Below, in pieces: positions 10,227-23,640 of a DNA stretch of 64,000 nt. The DNA comes from Hydractinia symbiolongicarpus. Lineage: Eukaryota > Cnidaria > Hydrozoa > Anthoathecata > Hydractiniidae. Location of the stretch: the NCBI RefSeq assembly GCF_029227915.1, contig NC_079878.1, positions 31,089,501 to 31,153,500 of the forward strand, read 5' to 3'. The notes under the pieces are model-generated. The model made no database searches. It was not told the origin of the DNA and saw only the letters and a program-made list of their open reading frames with translations. Numbering within the stretch: position 1 is the first letter of the stretch; each line of letters starts with the position of its first letter. The position numbers were made by a program, and so were the translations under genes.

Positions 10227-12253
10227 ACTTGTAGTTTTTAGGAATGTTTTCATTTTTGATGAGACGCTTAATGAAAGAAGTTTAATCACCGGCAAACGAA
10301 AACCCGGGATTTCCCGTAAATCCCGGGCTTGGCCCGTATAGTCGAGTATATACAAAAAAGGACCCAGTGAGTAAACTCATTTCCAGAACGATTTTTTAAA
10401 TTATTTTTTCACCACTAAAACGCATGAGACTTGTAGTTTTCAAAAATGTTTTCATTTTTGATGACACTCTGAATAAAAGAAGTTTAATCACCGGCAAACG
10501 AAAACCCGCGATTTCCTGTAAATCCCGGGCTTGGCCCGTATAGTCGAATGTATACAAAAAAAGTACCCTGTGTGTAAACTCATTTCCCGAACGATTTTTT
10601 AAATTATCTTTTAACCACTAAAACGCATGAGACTTGTAGTTTTCAAAAATGTTTTCATTTTTGATGACACTCTGAATAAAAGAAGTTTAATCGCCGGCAA
10701 ACGAAAACCCGCGAATTCCCGTAAATCCTGGACTCGGCCCGTATAGTCAAAAGTATACAAAGAAAATACCCAGGGAGTAAACACATTTCCCGAACGATTT
10801 TTTGAATTATTTTTTCACCACTAAAACGCATGAGACTTGTAGTTTTCAGGAATGTTTTCATTTTTGATGAGACGCTTAATGAAAGAAGTTTAATCACCGG
10901 CAAACGAAAACCCGCGATTTCCCGTGAATCCCGGGCTTGCCCCGTATAGTCAAATGTATACAAAAAAAGTACCCTGTGAGTAAACTCATTTCCGAACGAT
11001 TTTTTAAATTCTTTTTTCACCACTAAAACGCATGAGACTTGTAGTTTTCAAAAATGTTTTCATTTTTGATGAGACGCTGAATAAAAGAAGTTTAATCGCC
11101 GGCAAACGAAAACCCGCGATTTCCCTTAAATCCCGTGCTTGGCCCGTATAGTCGAGTATATACAAAAAAGGACCCAGTGAGTAAACTCATTTCCAGAACG
11201 ATTTTTTAAATTATTTTTTCACCACTAAAACGCATGAGACTTGTAGTTTTCAAAAATGTTTTCATTTTTGATGACACTCTGAATAAAAGAAGTTTAATCA
11301 CCGGCAAACGAAAACCCGCGATTTCCTGTAAATCCCGGGCTTGGCCCGTATAGTCGAATGTATACAAAAAAAGTACCCTGTGAGTAAACTCATTTCCCGA
11401 ACGATTTTTTAAATTATTTTTTCCCCACTAAAACGCATGAGACTTGTAGTTTTCAAAAATGTTTTCATTTTTGATGAGACGCTGAATAAAAGAAGTTTAA
11501 TCGCCGGCAAACGAAAACCAGCGATTTCCCTTAAATCCCGTGCTTGGCCCGTATAGTCGAGTATATACAAAAAAGGACCCAGAGAGTAAACTCATTTCCA
11601 GAACGATTTTTTAAATTATTTTTTCACCACTAAAACGCATGAGACTTGTAGTTTTCAAAAATGTTTTCATTTTTGATGACACTCTGAATAAAAGAAGTTT
11701 AATCGCCGGCAAACGAAAACCCGCGAATTCCCGTAAATCCTGGACTCGGCCCGTATATTCAAAAGTATACAAAGAAAATACCCAGGGAGTAAACACATTT
11801 CCCGAACGATTTTTTAAATTATTTTTTCACCACTAAAACGCATGAGACTTGTAGTTTTACAAAAATGTTTTCATTTTTGATGAGACGCTGAATAAAAGAA
11901 GTTTAATCGCCGGCAAACGAAAACCCGCGATTTCCCTTAAATCCCGTGCTTGGCCCGTATAGTCGAGTATATACAAAGAAAGTACCCAGTGAGTAAACTC
12001 ATTTCCAGAACGATTTTTTAAATTATCTTTTAACCACTAAAAAGCATGAGACTTGTAGTTTTCAGGAATGTTTTCATTTTTGATGAGACGCTTAATGAAA
12101 GAAGTTTAATCACCGGCAAACGAAAACCCGCGATTTCCCGTAAATCCCGGGCTTGGCCCGTATAGTCGAATGTATACAAAAAAAGTACCCTGTGAGTAAA
12201 CTCATTTCCCGAACGAGTTTTTAAATTATTTTTTCACCTCTAAAACGCATAAG
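10227..12253. repeat. A-domain monomers without a long clean local duplication
   Basis: About ten monomers of types 1, 2 and 3 and hybrids. A short stretch of about 230 bp near 10.37-10.55 kb reappears near 11.18-11.36 kb (offset 810 bp, four monomers; shared GACACTCTGAATAAAAG with TTTCCTGTAAATCC). I saw nothing other than satellite sequence. Confidence 0.7.
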
Positions 12254-12975
12254 ACTTGTAATTTTCAGGAATGTTTTCATTTTTGATGAGACGCTTAATG
12301 AAAGAAGTTTAATAGCCGGCAAACGAAAACCCGCGATTTCCCGTAAATCCCGGGCTTGGCCCGTATAGTCGTATGTATACAAAAAAAGTACCCTGTGAGT
12401 AAACTCATTTCCCGAACGATTTTTTAAATTATTTTTTCACCACTAAAACGCATGAGACTTGTAGTTTTCAAAAATGTTTTCATTTTTGATGAGACACTGA
12501 ATAAAAGAAGTTTAATCGCCGGCAAACGAAAACCCGCGATTTCCCTTAAAGTGCTTGGCCCGTATAGTCGAGCATAAACAAAGAAAGTACCCTGTGAGTA
12601 AACTCATTTCCAGGACGATTTTTTAAATTATCTTTTAACCACTAAAACGCATGAGACTTGTAGTTTTCAGGAATGTTTTCATTTCTGATGAGACGCTTAA
12701 TGAAAGAAGTTTAATCACCGGCAAACGAAAACCCGCGATTTCCCGTAAATCCCGGGCTTGGCCCGTATAGTCGAATGTATACAAAAAAAGTACCCTGTGA
12801 GTAAACTCATTTCCCGAACGATTTTTTAAATTTTTTTTTCACCTCTAAAACGCATGAGACTTGTAGTTTTTAGGAATGTTTTCATTTTTGATGAGACGCT
12901 TAATGAAAGAAGTTAAATCGCCGGCAAACGAAAACCCGCGATTTCATGTAAATCCCGGGCTTGGCCCGTATAGTC
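12254..12975. repeat. Source-like copy of the 199-bp-monomer block
   Basis: It matches about 16513-17235 at an offset of about 4260 bp (21 monomers). Diagnostic variants are ACTTGTAATTTTC with TAATAGCCGG, the 4-bp deletion CCCTTAAAGTGCTTGG with GTCGAGCATAAAC, ATTTCTGATGAG and TTTCATGTAAATCC. Similarity ends near 12.98 kb. Confidence 0.8.
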
Positions 12976-13264
12976 CAGTATATACAAAGAAAGTACCCTG
13001 TGAGTAAACTCATTTCCAGGACGATTTTTTAAATTATCTTTTAACCACTAAAACGCATGAGACTTGTAGTTTTCAAAAATGTTTTCATTTTTGATGAGAC
13101 TCTGAATAAAAGAAGTTTAATCGCCGGCAAACGAAAACCCGTGAATTCCCGTAAATCCTGGACTCGGCCCGTATTGTCAAAAGTATACAAAGAAAATACC
13201 CAGGGAGTAAACACATTTCCCGAACGATTTTTTAAATTATTTTTTCACCACTAAAACGCATGAG

Positions 13265-13873
13265 ACTTGTAGTTTTCAGGAATGTTTTCATTTTTGATGA
13301 GACGCTTAATGAAAGAAGTTTATTCACCGGCAAACGAAAACCCGCGATTTCCCGTAAATCCCGGGCTTGGCCCGTATAGTCGAATGTATACAAAGAAAGT
13401 ACCCTGTGAGTAAACTCATTTCTCGAACGATTTTTTAAATTATTTTTTCACCTCTATAACGCATGAGACTTGTAGTTTTCAGAAATGTTTTCATTTTTGA
13501 TAAGACGCTTATCGAAAGAAGTTTAATCGCCGCCAAACTAAAACCCGCGATTTCCTGTAAATCCCGGGCTTGGCCCGTATAGTCGAATGTATACAAAAAA
13601 AGTACCCTGTGAGTAAACTCATTTCCCGAACGATTTTTTAAGTTATTGTTTCACCACTAAAACGCATGAGACTTGTAGTTTTCAAAAATGTTTTCATTTT
13701 TGATGAGACGCTGAATAACAGAAGTTTAATCGCCGGCAAACGAAAACCCGCGATTTCCCTTTAATCCCGTGCTTGGCCCGTATAGTCGAGTATATACAAA
13801 GAAAGTACCCAGGGAGTAAACACATTTCCCGAACGATTTTTTAAATTATTTTTTCACCACTAAAACGCATGAG
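13265..13873. repeat. Trimer (609 bp) with GATAAGACGCTTATCG variant, copy 1
   Basis: Three monomers with linked private variants GTTTATTCACC, GATAAGACGCTTATCG, TTTAAGTTATTGTTTC, GAATAACAGAAG and CCCTTTAATCC. They repeat exactly 609 bp later and again near 18.94 kb. Confidence 0.88.
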
Positions 13874-14482
13874 ACTTGTAGTTTTCAGGAATGTTTTCAT
13901 TTTTGATGAGACGCTTAATGAAAGAAGTTTATTCACCGGCAAACGAAAACCCGCGATTTCCCGTAAATCCCGGGCTTGGCCCGTATAGTCGAATGTATAC
14001 AAAGAAAGTACCCTGTGAGTAAACTCATTTCTCGAACGATTTTTTAAATTATTTTTTCACCTCTATAACGCATGAGACTTGTAGTTTTCAGAAATGTTTT
14101 CATTTTTGATAAGACGCTTATCGAAAGAAGTTTAATCGCCGGCAAACTAAAACCCGCGATTTCCCGTAAATCCCGGGCTTGGCCCGTATAGTCGAATGTA
14201 TACAAAAAAAGTACCCTGTGAGTAAACTCATTTCCCGAACGATTTTTTAAGTTATTGTTTCACCACTAAAACGCATGAGACTTGTAGTTTTCAAAAATGT
14301 TTTCATTTTTGATGAGACGCTGAATAACAGAAGTTTAATCGCCGGCAAACGAAAACCCGCGATTTCCCTTTAATCCCGTGCTTGGCCCGTATAGTCGAGT
14401 ATATACAAAGAAAGTAACCTGTGAGTAAACTCATTTCCCGGACGATTTTTTAAATTATCTTTTAACCACTAAAACGCATGAG
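13874..14482. repeat. Trimer (609 bp), copy 2
   Basis: This is the tandem partner of 13265-13873, differing by a few bases (CGCCGGCAAACT against CGCCGCCAAACT, and AGTAACCTGTGAG against AGTACCCAGGGAG at the end). It is also collinear at an offset of 5070 bp with the region from 18944 to about 20.1 kb. Confidence 0.88.
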
Positions 14483-16106
14483 ACTTGTAGTTTTCAAAAA
14501 TGTTTTCATTTTTGATGAGACTCTGAATAAAAGAAGTTTAATCGCCGGCAAACGAAAACCCGCGAATTCCCGTAAATCCTGGACTCGGCCCGTATAGTTA
14601 AAAGTATACAAAGAAAATACCCAGGGAGTAAACACATTTCCCGAACGATCTTTTTAATTATTTTTTCACCACTAAAACGCATGAGACTTGTAGTTTTCAG
14701 GAATGTTTTCATTTTTGATGAGACGCTTAATGAAAGAAGTTTAATCACCGGCAAACGAAAACCCGCGATTTCCCGTAAATCCCGGGCTTGGCCCGTATAG
14801 TCGAATGTATACAAAGAAAGTACCCTGTGAGTAAACTCATTTCTCGAACGATTTTTTAAATTATTTTTTCACCTCTAAAACGCATGAGACTTGTAGTTTT
14901 CAGGAATGTTTTCATTTTTGATGAGACGCTTAATGAAAGAAGTTTAATCGCCGGCAACCTAAAACCCGCGATTTCCCGTAAATCCCGGGCTTGGCCCGTA
15001 TAGTCGAATGTATACAAAAAAAGTACCCTGTGAGTAAACTCATTTCCCGAACGATTTTTTAAATTATTTTTTCACCACTAAAACGCATGAGACTTGTAGT
15101 TTTCAAAAATGCTTTCATTTTTGATGAGACGCTGAATAAAAGAAGTTTAATCACCGGCAAACGAAAATCCGCGATTTCCCGTAAATCCCGGGCTTGGCCC
15201 GTATAGTCGAATGTATACAAAGAAAGTACCCTGTGAGTAAACTCATTTCTCGAACGATTTTTTAAATTATTTTTTCACCTCTAAAACGCATGAGACTTGT
15301 AGTTTTCAGGAATGTTTTCATTTTTGATGAGACTCTAAATAAAAGAAGTTTAATCGCCGGCAAACAAAAACCCGCGAATTCCCGTAAATCCTGGACTCGG
15401 CCCGTATATTCAAAAGTATACAAAGAAAATACCCAGGGAGTAAACACATTTCCTGAACGATTTTTTAAATTATTTTTTCACCACTAAAACGCATGAGACT
15501 TGTAGTTTTCAGGAATGTTTTCATTTTTGATGAGACGCTTAATGAAAGAAGTTTAATCACCCGCAAACGAAAACCTGCGATTTCCGGAAAATCCCGGGCT
15601 TGGCCCGTATAGTCGAATGTATACAAAAAAAGTACCCTGTGAGTAAACTCATTTCCCGAACGATTTTTTAAATTATTTTTTCACCTCTAAAACGCATGAG
15701 ACTTGTAGTTTTCAGGAATGTTTTCATTTTTGATGAGACGCTTAATGAAAGAAGTTTAATCGCCGGCAAACGAAAACCCGCGATTTCTCTTAAATCCCGT
15801 GCTTGGCCCGTATAGTCGAGTATATACAAAGAAAGTACCCAGGGAGTAAACACATTTTCCGAACGATTTTTTAAATTATTTTTTCACCACTAAAACGCAT
15901 GAGACTTGTAGTTTTCAGGAATGTTTTCATTTTTGATGAGACGCCTAATGAAAGAAGTTTAATCACCGGCAAACGAAAATCCGCGATTTCCCGTAAATCC
16001 CGGGCTTGGCCCGTATAGTCGAATGTATACAAAGAAAGTACCCTGTGAGTAAACTCATTTCTCGAACGATTTTTTAAATTATTTTTTCACCACTAAAACG
16101 CATGAG
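14483..16106. repeat. A-domain monomers, tetramer-like order with chimeras
   Basis: The order reads roughly 3-1-1'-2 twice. One type 1 unit carries a distinctive lesion (ACCCGCAAACG with AACCTGCGATTTCCGG near 15.56-15.58 kb) that recurs near 26.11 kb, 10552 bp away (52 monomers), linking distant parts of the array. The unit near 15.70 kb joins a type 1' 5' half with a type 2 3' half. Confidence 0.72.
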
Positions 16107-17321
16107 ACTTGTAGTTTTCAAAAATGTTTTCATTTTTGATGAGACTCTGAATAAAAGAAGTTTAATCGCCGGCAAACGAAAACCCGCGAATTCCCGTAAA
16201 TCCTGGACTCGGCCCGTATAGTCAAAAGTATACAAAGAAAATACCCAGGGAGTAAACACATTTCCCGAACGATTTTTTTAATTATTTTTTCACCACTAAA
16301 ACGCATGAGACTTGTAGTTTTCAGGAATGTTTTCATTTTTGATGAGACGCTTAATGAAAGAAGTTTAATCACCGGCCAACGAAAACCCGCGATTTCCCGT
16401 AAATCCCGGGCTTGGCCCGTATAGTCGAATGTATACAAAAAAAGTACCCTGTGAGTAAACTCCTTTCCCGAACGATTTTTTAAATTATTTTTTCACCTCT
16501 AAAACGCATGAGACTTGTAATTTTCAGGAATGTTTTCATTTTTGATGAGACGCTTAATGAAAGAAGTTTAATAGCCGGCAAACGAAAACCCGCGATTTCC
16601 CGTAAATCCCGGGCTTGGCCCGTATAGTCGAATGTATACAAAAAAAAGTACCCTGTGAGTAAACTCATTTCCCGAACGATTTTTTAAATTATTTTTTCAC
16701 CACTAAAACGCATGAGACTTGTAGTTTTCAAAAATGTTTTCATTTTTGATGAGACACTGAATAAAAGAAGTTTAATCGCCGGCAAACGAAAACCCGCGAT
16801 TTCCCTTAAAGTGCTTGGCCCGTATAGTCGAGCATAAACAAAGAAAGTACCCTGTGAGTAAACTCATTTCCAGGACGATTTTTTAAATTATCTTTTAACC
16901 ACTAAAACGCATGAGACTTGTAGTTTTCAGGAATGTTTTCATTTCTGATGAGACGCTTAATGAAAGAAGTTTAATCACCGGCAAACGAAAACCCGCGATT
17001 TCCCGTAAATCCCGGGCTTGGCCCGTATAGTCGAATGTATACAAAAAAAGTACCCTGTGAGTAAACTCATTTCCCGAACGTTTTTTTAAATTATTTTTTC
17101 ACCTCTAAAACGCATGAGACTTGTAGTTTTCAGGAATGTTTTCATTTTTGATGAGACGCTTAATGAAAGAAGTTTAATCGCCGGCAAACGAAAACCCGCG
17201 ATTTCATGTAAATCCCGGGCTTGGCCCGTATAGTCGAATGTATACAAAGAAAGTACCCTGTGAGTAAACTCATTTCTCGAACGATTTTTTAAATTATTTT
17301 TTCACCACTAAAACGCATGAG
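16107..17321. repeat. 6-monomer block (1215 bp), copy 1
   Basis: It repeats at an offset of 1215 bp. It contains a 199-bp monomer (CCCTTAAAGTGCTTGG near 16805) and a 204-bp monomer with eight A, which together account for 1215 instead of 1218. Other markers are ACTTGTAATTTTC, ATTTCTGATGAG, GAACGTTTTTTTAAAT and TTTCATGTAAATCC. Homology begins about 100 bp before the stated start. Confidence 0.87.
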
Positions 17322-18537
17322 ACTTGTAGTTTTCAAAAATGTTTTCATTTTTGATGAGACTCTGAATAAAAGAAGTTTAATCGCCGGCAAACGAAAACCC
17401 GCGAATTCCCGTAAATCCTGGACTCGGCCCGTATAGTCAAAAGTATACAAAGAAAATACCCAGGGAGTAAACACATTTCCCGAACGATTTTTTTAATTAT
17501 TTTTTCACCACTAAAACGCATGAGACTTGTAGTTTTCAGGAATGTTTTCATTTTTGATGAGACGCTTAATGAAAGAAGTTTAATCACCGGCCAACGAAAA
17601 CCCGCGATTTCCCGTAAATCCCGGGCTTGGCCCGTATAGTCGAATGTATACAAAAAAAGTACCCTGTGAGTAAACTCCTTTCCCGAACGATTTTTTAAAT
17701 TATTTTTTCACCTCTAAAACGCATGAGACTTGTTATTTTCAGGAATGTTTTCATTTTTGATGAGACGCTTAATGAAAGAAGTTTAATAGCCGGCAAACGA
17801 AAACCCGCGATTTCCCGTAAATCCCGGGCTTGGCCCGTATAGTCGAATGTATACAAAAAAAAGTACCCTGTGAGTAAACTCATTTCCCGAACGATTTTTT
17901 GAATTATTTTTTCACCACTAAAACGCATGAGACTTGTAGTTTTCAAAAATGTTTTCATTTTTGATGAGACACTGAATAAAAGAAGTTTAATCGCCGGCAA
18001 ACGAAAACCCGCGATTTCCCTTAAAGTGCTTGGCCCGTATAGTCGAGCATAAACAAAGAAAGTACCCTGTGAGTAAACTCATTTCCAGGACGATTTTTTA
18101 AATTATCTTTTAACCACTAAAACGCATGAGACTTGTAGTTTTCAGGAATGTTTTCATTTCTGATGAGACGCTTAATGAAAGAAGTTTAATCACCGGCAAA
18201 CGAAAACCCGCGATTTCCCGTAAATCCCGGGCTTGGCCCGTATAGTCGAATGTATACAAAAAAAGTACCCTGTGAGTAAACTCATTTCCCGAACGTTTTT
18301 TTAAATTATTTTTTCACCTCTAAAACGCATGAGACTTGTAGTTTTCAGGAATGTTTTCATTTTTGATGAGACGCTTAATGAAAGAAGTTTAATCGCCGGC
18401 AAACGAAAACCCGCGATTTCATGTAAATCCCGGGCTTGGCCCGTATATTCGAATGTATACAAAAAAAAGTACCCTGTGAGTAAACTTATTTCCCGAACGA
18501 TTTTTTAAATTATTTTTTCACCACTAAAACGCATGAG
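17322..18537. repeat. 6-monomer block (1215 bp), copy 2
   Basis: This is the tandem partner of 16107-17321, with few differences (ACTTGTTATTTTC, TTTTTTGAATT). Its 199-bp monomer lies near 18020. Similarity stops near 18.44 kb, where GTATATTCGAATG and eight A appear. Confidence 0.87.
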
Positions 18538-18943
18538 ACTTGTAGTTTTTAAAAATGTTTTCATTTTTGATGAGACGCTGAATAAAAGAAGTTTAATCGC
18601 CGGCAAACGAAAACCCGCGATTTCCCTTAAATCCCGTGCTTGGCCCGTATAGTCCAGTATATACAAAGAAAGTACCCTGTGAGTAAACTTATTTCCCGAA
18701 CGATTTTTTAAATTATCTTTTAACCACTAAAACGCATGAGACTTGTAGTTTTCAAAAATATTTTCATTTTTGATGAGACTCTGAATAAAAGAAGTTTAAT
18801 CGGCGGCAAACGAAAACCCGTGAATTCCCGTAAATCCTGGACTCGGCCCGTATTGTCAAAAGTATACAAAGAAAATACCCAGGGAGTAAACACATTTCTC
18901 GAACGATTTTTTAAATTATTTTTTCACCACTAAAACGCATGAG

Positions 18944-19552
18944 ACTTGTAGTTTTCAGGAATGTTTTCATTTTTGATGAGACGCTTAATGAAAGAAGTTT
19001 ATTCACCGGCAAACGAAAACCCGCGATTTCCCGTAAATCCCGGGCTTGGCCCGTATAGTCGAATGTATACAAAGAAAGTACCCTGTGAGTAAACTCATTT
19101 CTCGAACGATTTTTTAAATTATTTTTTCACCTCTATAACGCATGAGACTTGTAGTTTTCAGAAATGTTTTCATTTTTGATAAGACGCTTATCGAAAGAAG
19201 TTTAATCGCCGGCAAACTAAAACCCGCGATTTCCCGTAAATCCCGGGCTTGGCCCGTATAGTCGAATGTATACAAAAAAAGTACCCTGTGAGTAAACTCA
19301 TTTCCCGAACGATTTTTTAAGTTATTGTTTCACCACTAAAACGCATGAGACTTGTAGTTTTCAAAAATGTTTTCATTTTTGATGAGACGCTGAATAACAG
19401 AAGTTTAATCGCCGGCAAACGAAAACCCGCGATTTCCCTTAAATCCCGTGCTTGGCCCGTATAGTCGAGTATATACAAAGAAAGTACCCTGTGAGTAAAC
19501 TCATTTCCAGGACAATTTTCTAAATTATCTTTTAACCACTAAAACGCATGAG
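18944..19552. repeat. Third copy of the GATAAGACGCTTATCG trimer
   Basis: It carries the full linked variant set of 13265-14482 (GTTTATTCACC, GATAAGACGCTTATCG, TTTAAGTTATTG, GAATAACAGAAG) at an offset of 5070 bp from the second copy. It shows transfer or co-duplication over 25 monomers. Confidence 0.85.
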
Positions 19553-20600
19553 ACTTGTAGTTTTCAAAAATGTTTTCATTTTTGATGAGACTCTGAATAA
19601 AAGAAGTTTAATCGCCGGCAAACGAAAACCCGCGAATTCCCGTAAATCCTGGACTCGGCCCGTATAGTCAAAAGTATACAAAGAAAATACCAAGGGAGTA
19701 AACACATTTCCCGAACGATTTTTTTAATTATTTTTTCACCACTAAAACGCATGAGACTTGTAGTTTTCAGGAATGTTTTCATTTTTGATGAGACGCTTAA
19801 TGAAAGAAGTTTAATCACCGGCAAACGAAAACCCGCGATTTCCCGTAAATCCCGGGCTTGGCCCGTATAGTCGAATGTATACAAAGAAAGTACCCTGTGA
19901 GTAAACTCATTTCTCGAACGATTTTTTAAATTATTTTTTCACCTCTAAAACGCATGAGACTTGTAGTTTTCAGGAATGTTTTCATTTTTGATGAGACGCT
20001 TAATGAAACAAGTTTAATCGCCGGCAAACTAAAACCCGCGATTTGCCGTAAATCCCGGGCTTGGCCCGTATAGTCGAATGTATACAAAAAAAGTACCCTG
20101 TGAGTAAACTCATTTCCCGAACGATTTTTTAAATTATTTTTTCACCACTAAAACGCATGAGACTTGTAGTTTTCAAAAATGTTTTCATTTTTGATGAGAC
20201 GCTGAATAAAAGAAGTTTAATCGCCGGCAAACGAAAACCCGCGATTTCCCTTAAATCCCGTGCTTGGCCCGTATAGTCGAGTATATACAAAGAAAGTACC
20301 CAGGGAGTAAACACATTTCCCGAACGATTTTTTAAATTATTTTTTCACCACTAAAACGCATGAGACTTGTAGTTTTCAGGAATGTTTTCATTTTTGATGA
20401 GACGCCTAATGAAAGAAGTTTAATCACCGGCAAACGAAAATCCGCGATTTCCCGTAAATCCCGGGCTTGGCCCGTATAGTCGAATGTATACAAAGAAAGT
20501 ACCCTGTGAGTAAACTCATTTCTCGAACGATTTTTTAAATTATTTTTTCACCACTAAAACGCATGAGACTTGTAGTTTTCAAAAATGTTTTCATTTTTGA
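19211..20600. repeat. 1.39-kb block, copy 1 of 3
   Basis: It is collinear with about 22.26-23.64 kb (offset 3046 bp) and about 24.49-25.88 kb (offset 5279 bp from here). Shared markers in order are GCAAACTAAAACCC, TTTAAGTTATTG, GAATAACAGAAG, CAGGACAATTTT (this copy and the second), TTTTTTTAATTATT and GACGCCTAATGAAAG. Confidence 0.85.
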
Positions 20601-21169
20601 TCAGACTCTGAATAAAAGAAGTTTAATCGCCGGCAAACTAAAACCCGCGATTTCCCGTAAATCCCGGGCTTGGCCCGTATAGTCGAATGTATACAAAAAA
20701 AGTACCCTGTGAGTAAACTCATTTCCCGAACGATTTTTTAAGTTATTGTTTCACCACTAAAACGCATGAGACTTGTAGTTTTCAAAAATGTTTTCATTTT
20801 TGATGAGACGCTGAATAACAGAAGTTTAATCGCCGGCAAACGAAAACCCGCGATTTCCCTTAAATCCCGTGCTTGGCCCGTATAGTCGAGTATATACAAA
20901 GAAAGTACCCTGTGAGTAAACTCATTTCCAGAACGATTTTTTAAATTATCTTTTAACCTCTAAAACGCATGAGATTTGTAGTTTTCAAAAATGTTTTTAT
21001 TTTTGATGAGACTCTGAATAAAAGAAGTTTAATCGCCGGCAAACGAAAACCCGCGAATTCCCGTAAATCCTGGACTCGGCCCGTATAGTCAAAAGTATAC
21101 AAAGAAAATACCCAGGGAGTAAACACATTTCCCGAACGATTTTTTAAATTATTTTTTCACCACTAAAAC

Positions 21170-22255
21170 GCATGAGACTTGTAGTTTTCAAAAATGTTTT
21201 TATTTTTGATGAGACTCTGAATAAAAGAAGTTTAATCGCCGGCAAACGAAAACCCGCGAATTCCCGTAAATCCTGGACTCGGCCCGTATAGTCAAAAGTA
21301 TACAAAGAAAATACCCAGGGAGTAAACACATTTCCCGAACGATATTTTATATTATTTTTTCACCACTAAAACGCATGAGACTTGTAGTTTTCAGGAATGT
21401 TTTCATTTTTGATGAGACGCTTAATGAAAGAAGTTTAATCAACGGCAAACAAAAATCCGCGATTTCCCGTAAATCCCAGACTTGGCCCGTATAGTCGAAT
21501 GTATACAAAGAAAGTACCCTGTGAGTAAACTCATTTCTCGAACGATTTTTTAAATTATTTTTTCACCTCTAAAACGCATGAGACTTGTAGTTTTCAGGAA
21601 TGTTTTCATTTTTGATGAGACGCTTAATGAAAGAAGTTTAATCGCCGGCAAACTAAAACCCGCGATTTCCCGTAAATCCCGGGCTTGGCCCGTATAGTCG
21701 AATGTATACAAAGAAAGTACCCTGTGAGTAAACTCATTTCTCGAACGATTTTTTAAATTATTTTTTCACCTCTAAAACGCATGAGACTTGTAGTTTTCAG
21801 GAATGTTTTCATTTTTGATGAGACGCTTAATGAAAGAAGTTTAATCGCCGGCAAACTAAAACCCGCGATTTCCCGTAAATCCCGGGCTTGGCCCGTATAG
21901 TCGAATGTATACAAAAAAAAGTACCCTGTGAGTAAACTCATTTCCCGAACGATTTTTTAAATTATTTTTTCACCACTAAAACGCATGACACTTGTAGTTT
22001 TCAAAAATGTTTTCATTTTTGATGAGACGCTGAATAAAAGAAGTTTAATCGCCGGCAAACGAAAACCCGCGATTTCCCTTAAATCCCGTGCTTGGCCCGT
22101 ATAGTCGAGTATATACAAAGAAAGTACCCTGTGAGTAAACTCATTTCCAGAACGATTTTTTAAATTATCTTTTCACCACTAAAACGCATGAGACTTGTAG
22201 TTATCAAAAATGTTTTCATTTTTGATGAGACTCTGAATAAAAGAAGTTTAATCGC
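21170..22255. repeat. 1.1-kb block, copy 1 of 2 (30-monomer offset)
   Basis: It matches about 27.26-28.35 kb at an offset of 6090-6091 bp. Private variants include CGATATTTTATATTATT, TCAACGGCAAAC, AAATCCCAGACTTGG, GCATGACACTTG and TAGTTATCAAAAATG. Sharp ends on both sides suggest a discrete transfer or a relic of a larger duplication. Confidence 0.85.
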
Positions 22256-23640
22256 CGGCAAACTAAAACCCGCGATTTCCCGTAAATCCCGGGCTTGGCC
22301 CGTATAGTCGAATGTATACAAAAAAAGTACCCTGTGAGTAAACTCATTTCCCGAACGATTTTTTAAGTTATTGTTTCACCACTAAAACGCATGAGACTTG
22401 TAGTTTTCAAAAATGTTTTCATTTTTGATGAGACGCTGAATAACAGAAGTTTAATCGCCGGCAAACGAAAACCCGCGATTTCCCTTAAATCCCGTGCTTG
22501 GCCCGTATAGTCGAGTATATACAAAGAAAGTACCCTGTGAGTAAACTCATTTCCAGGACAATTTTTTAAATTATCTTTTAACCACTAAAACGCATGAGAC
22601 TTGTAGTTTTCAAAAATGTTTTCATTTTTGATGAGACTCTGAATAAAAGAAGTTTAATCGCCGGCAAACGAAAACCCGCGAATTCCCGTAAATCCTGGAC
22701 TCGGCCCGTATAGTCAAAAGTATACAAAGAAAATACCAAGGGAGTAAACACATTTCCCGAACGATTTTTTTAATTATTTTTTCACCACTAAAACGCATGA
22801 GACTTGTAGTTTTCAGGAATGTTTTCATTTTTGATGAGACGCTTAATGAAAGAAGTTTAATCACCGGCAAACGAAAACCCGCGATTTCCCGTAAATCCCG
22901 GGCTTGGCCCGTATAGTCGAATGTATACAAAGAAAGTACCCTGTGAGTAAACTCATTTCTCGAACGATTTTTTAAATTATTTTTTCACCTCTAAAACGCA
23001 TGAGACTTGTAGTTTTCAGGAATGTTTTCATTTTTGATGAGACGCTTAATGAAAGAAGTTTAATCGCCGGCAAACTAAAACCCGCGATTTGCCGTAAATC
23101 CCGGGCTTGGCCCGTATAGTCGAATGTAAACAAAAAAAGTACCCTGTGAGTAAACTCATTTCCCGAACGATTTTTTAAATTATTTTTTCACCACTAAAAC
23201 GCATGAGACTTGTAGTTTTCAAAAATGTTTTCATTTTTGATGAGACGCTGAATAAAAGAAGTTTAATCGCCGGCAAACGAAAACCCGCGATTTCCCTTAA
23301 ATCCCGTGCTTGGCCCGTATAGTCGAGTATATACAAAGAAAGTACCCAGGGAGTAAACACATTTCCCGAACGATTTTTTAAATTATTTTTTCACCACTAA
23401 AACGCATGAGACTTGTAGTTTTCAGGAATGTTTTCATTTTTGATGAGACGCCTAATGAAAGAAGTTTAATCACCGGCAAACGAAAATCCGCGATTTCCCG
23501 TAAATCCCGGGCTTGGCCCGTATAGTCGAATGTATACAAAGAAAGAACCCTGTGAGTAAACTCATTTCTCGAACGATTTTTTAAATTATTTTTTCACCAC
23601 TAAAACGCATGAGACTTGTAGTTTTCAAAAATGTTTTCAT
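22256..23640. repeat. 1.39-kb block, copy 2 of 3
   Basis: It follows 19211-20600 at 3046 bp. Just after it, the GACGCCTAATGAAAG monomer is duplicated once more (23448 and 23651, one monomer apart) and appears again at 24260, showing single- and three-monomer steps in the same place. Confidence 0.85.
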
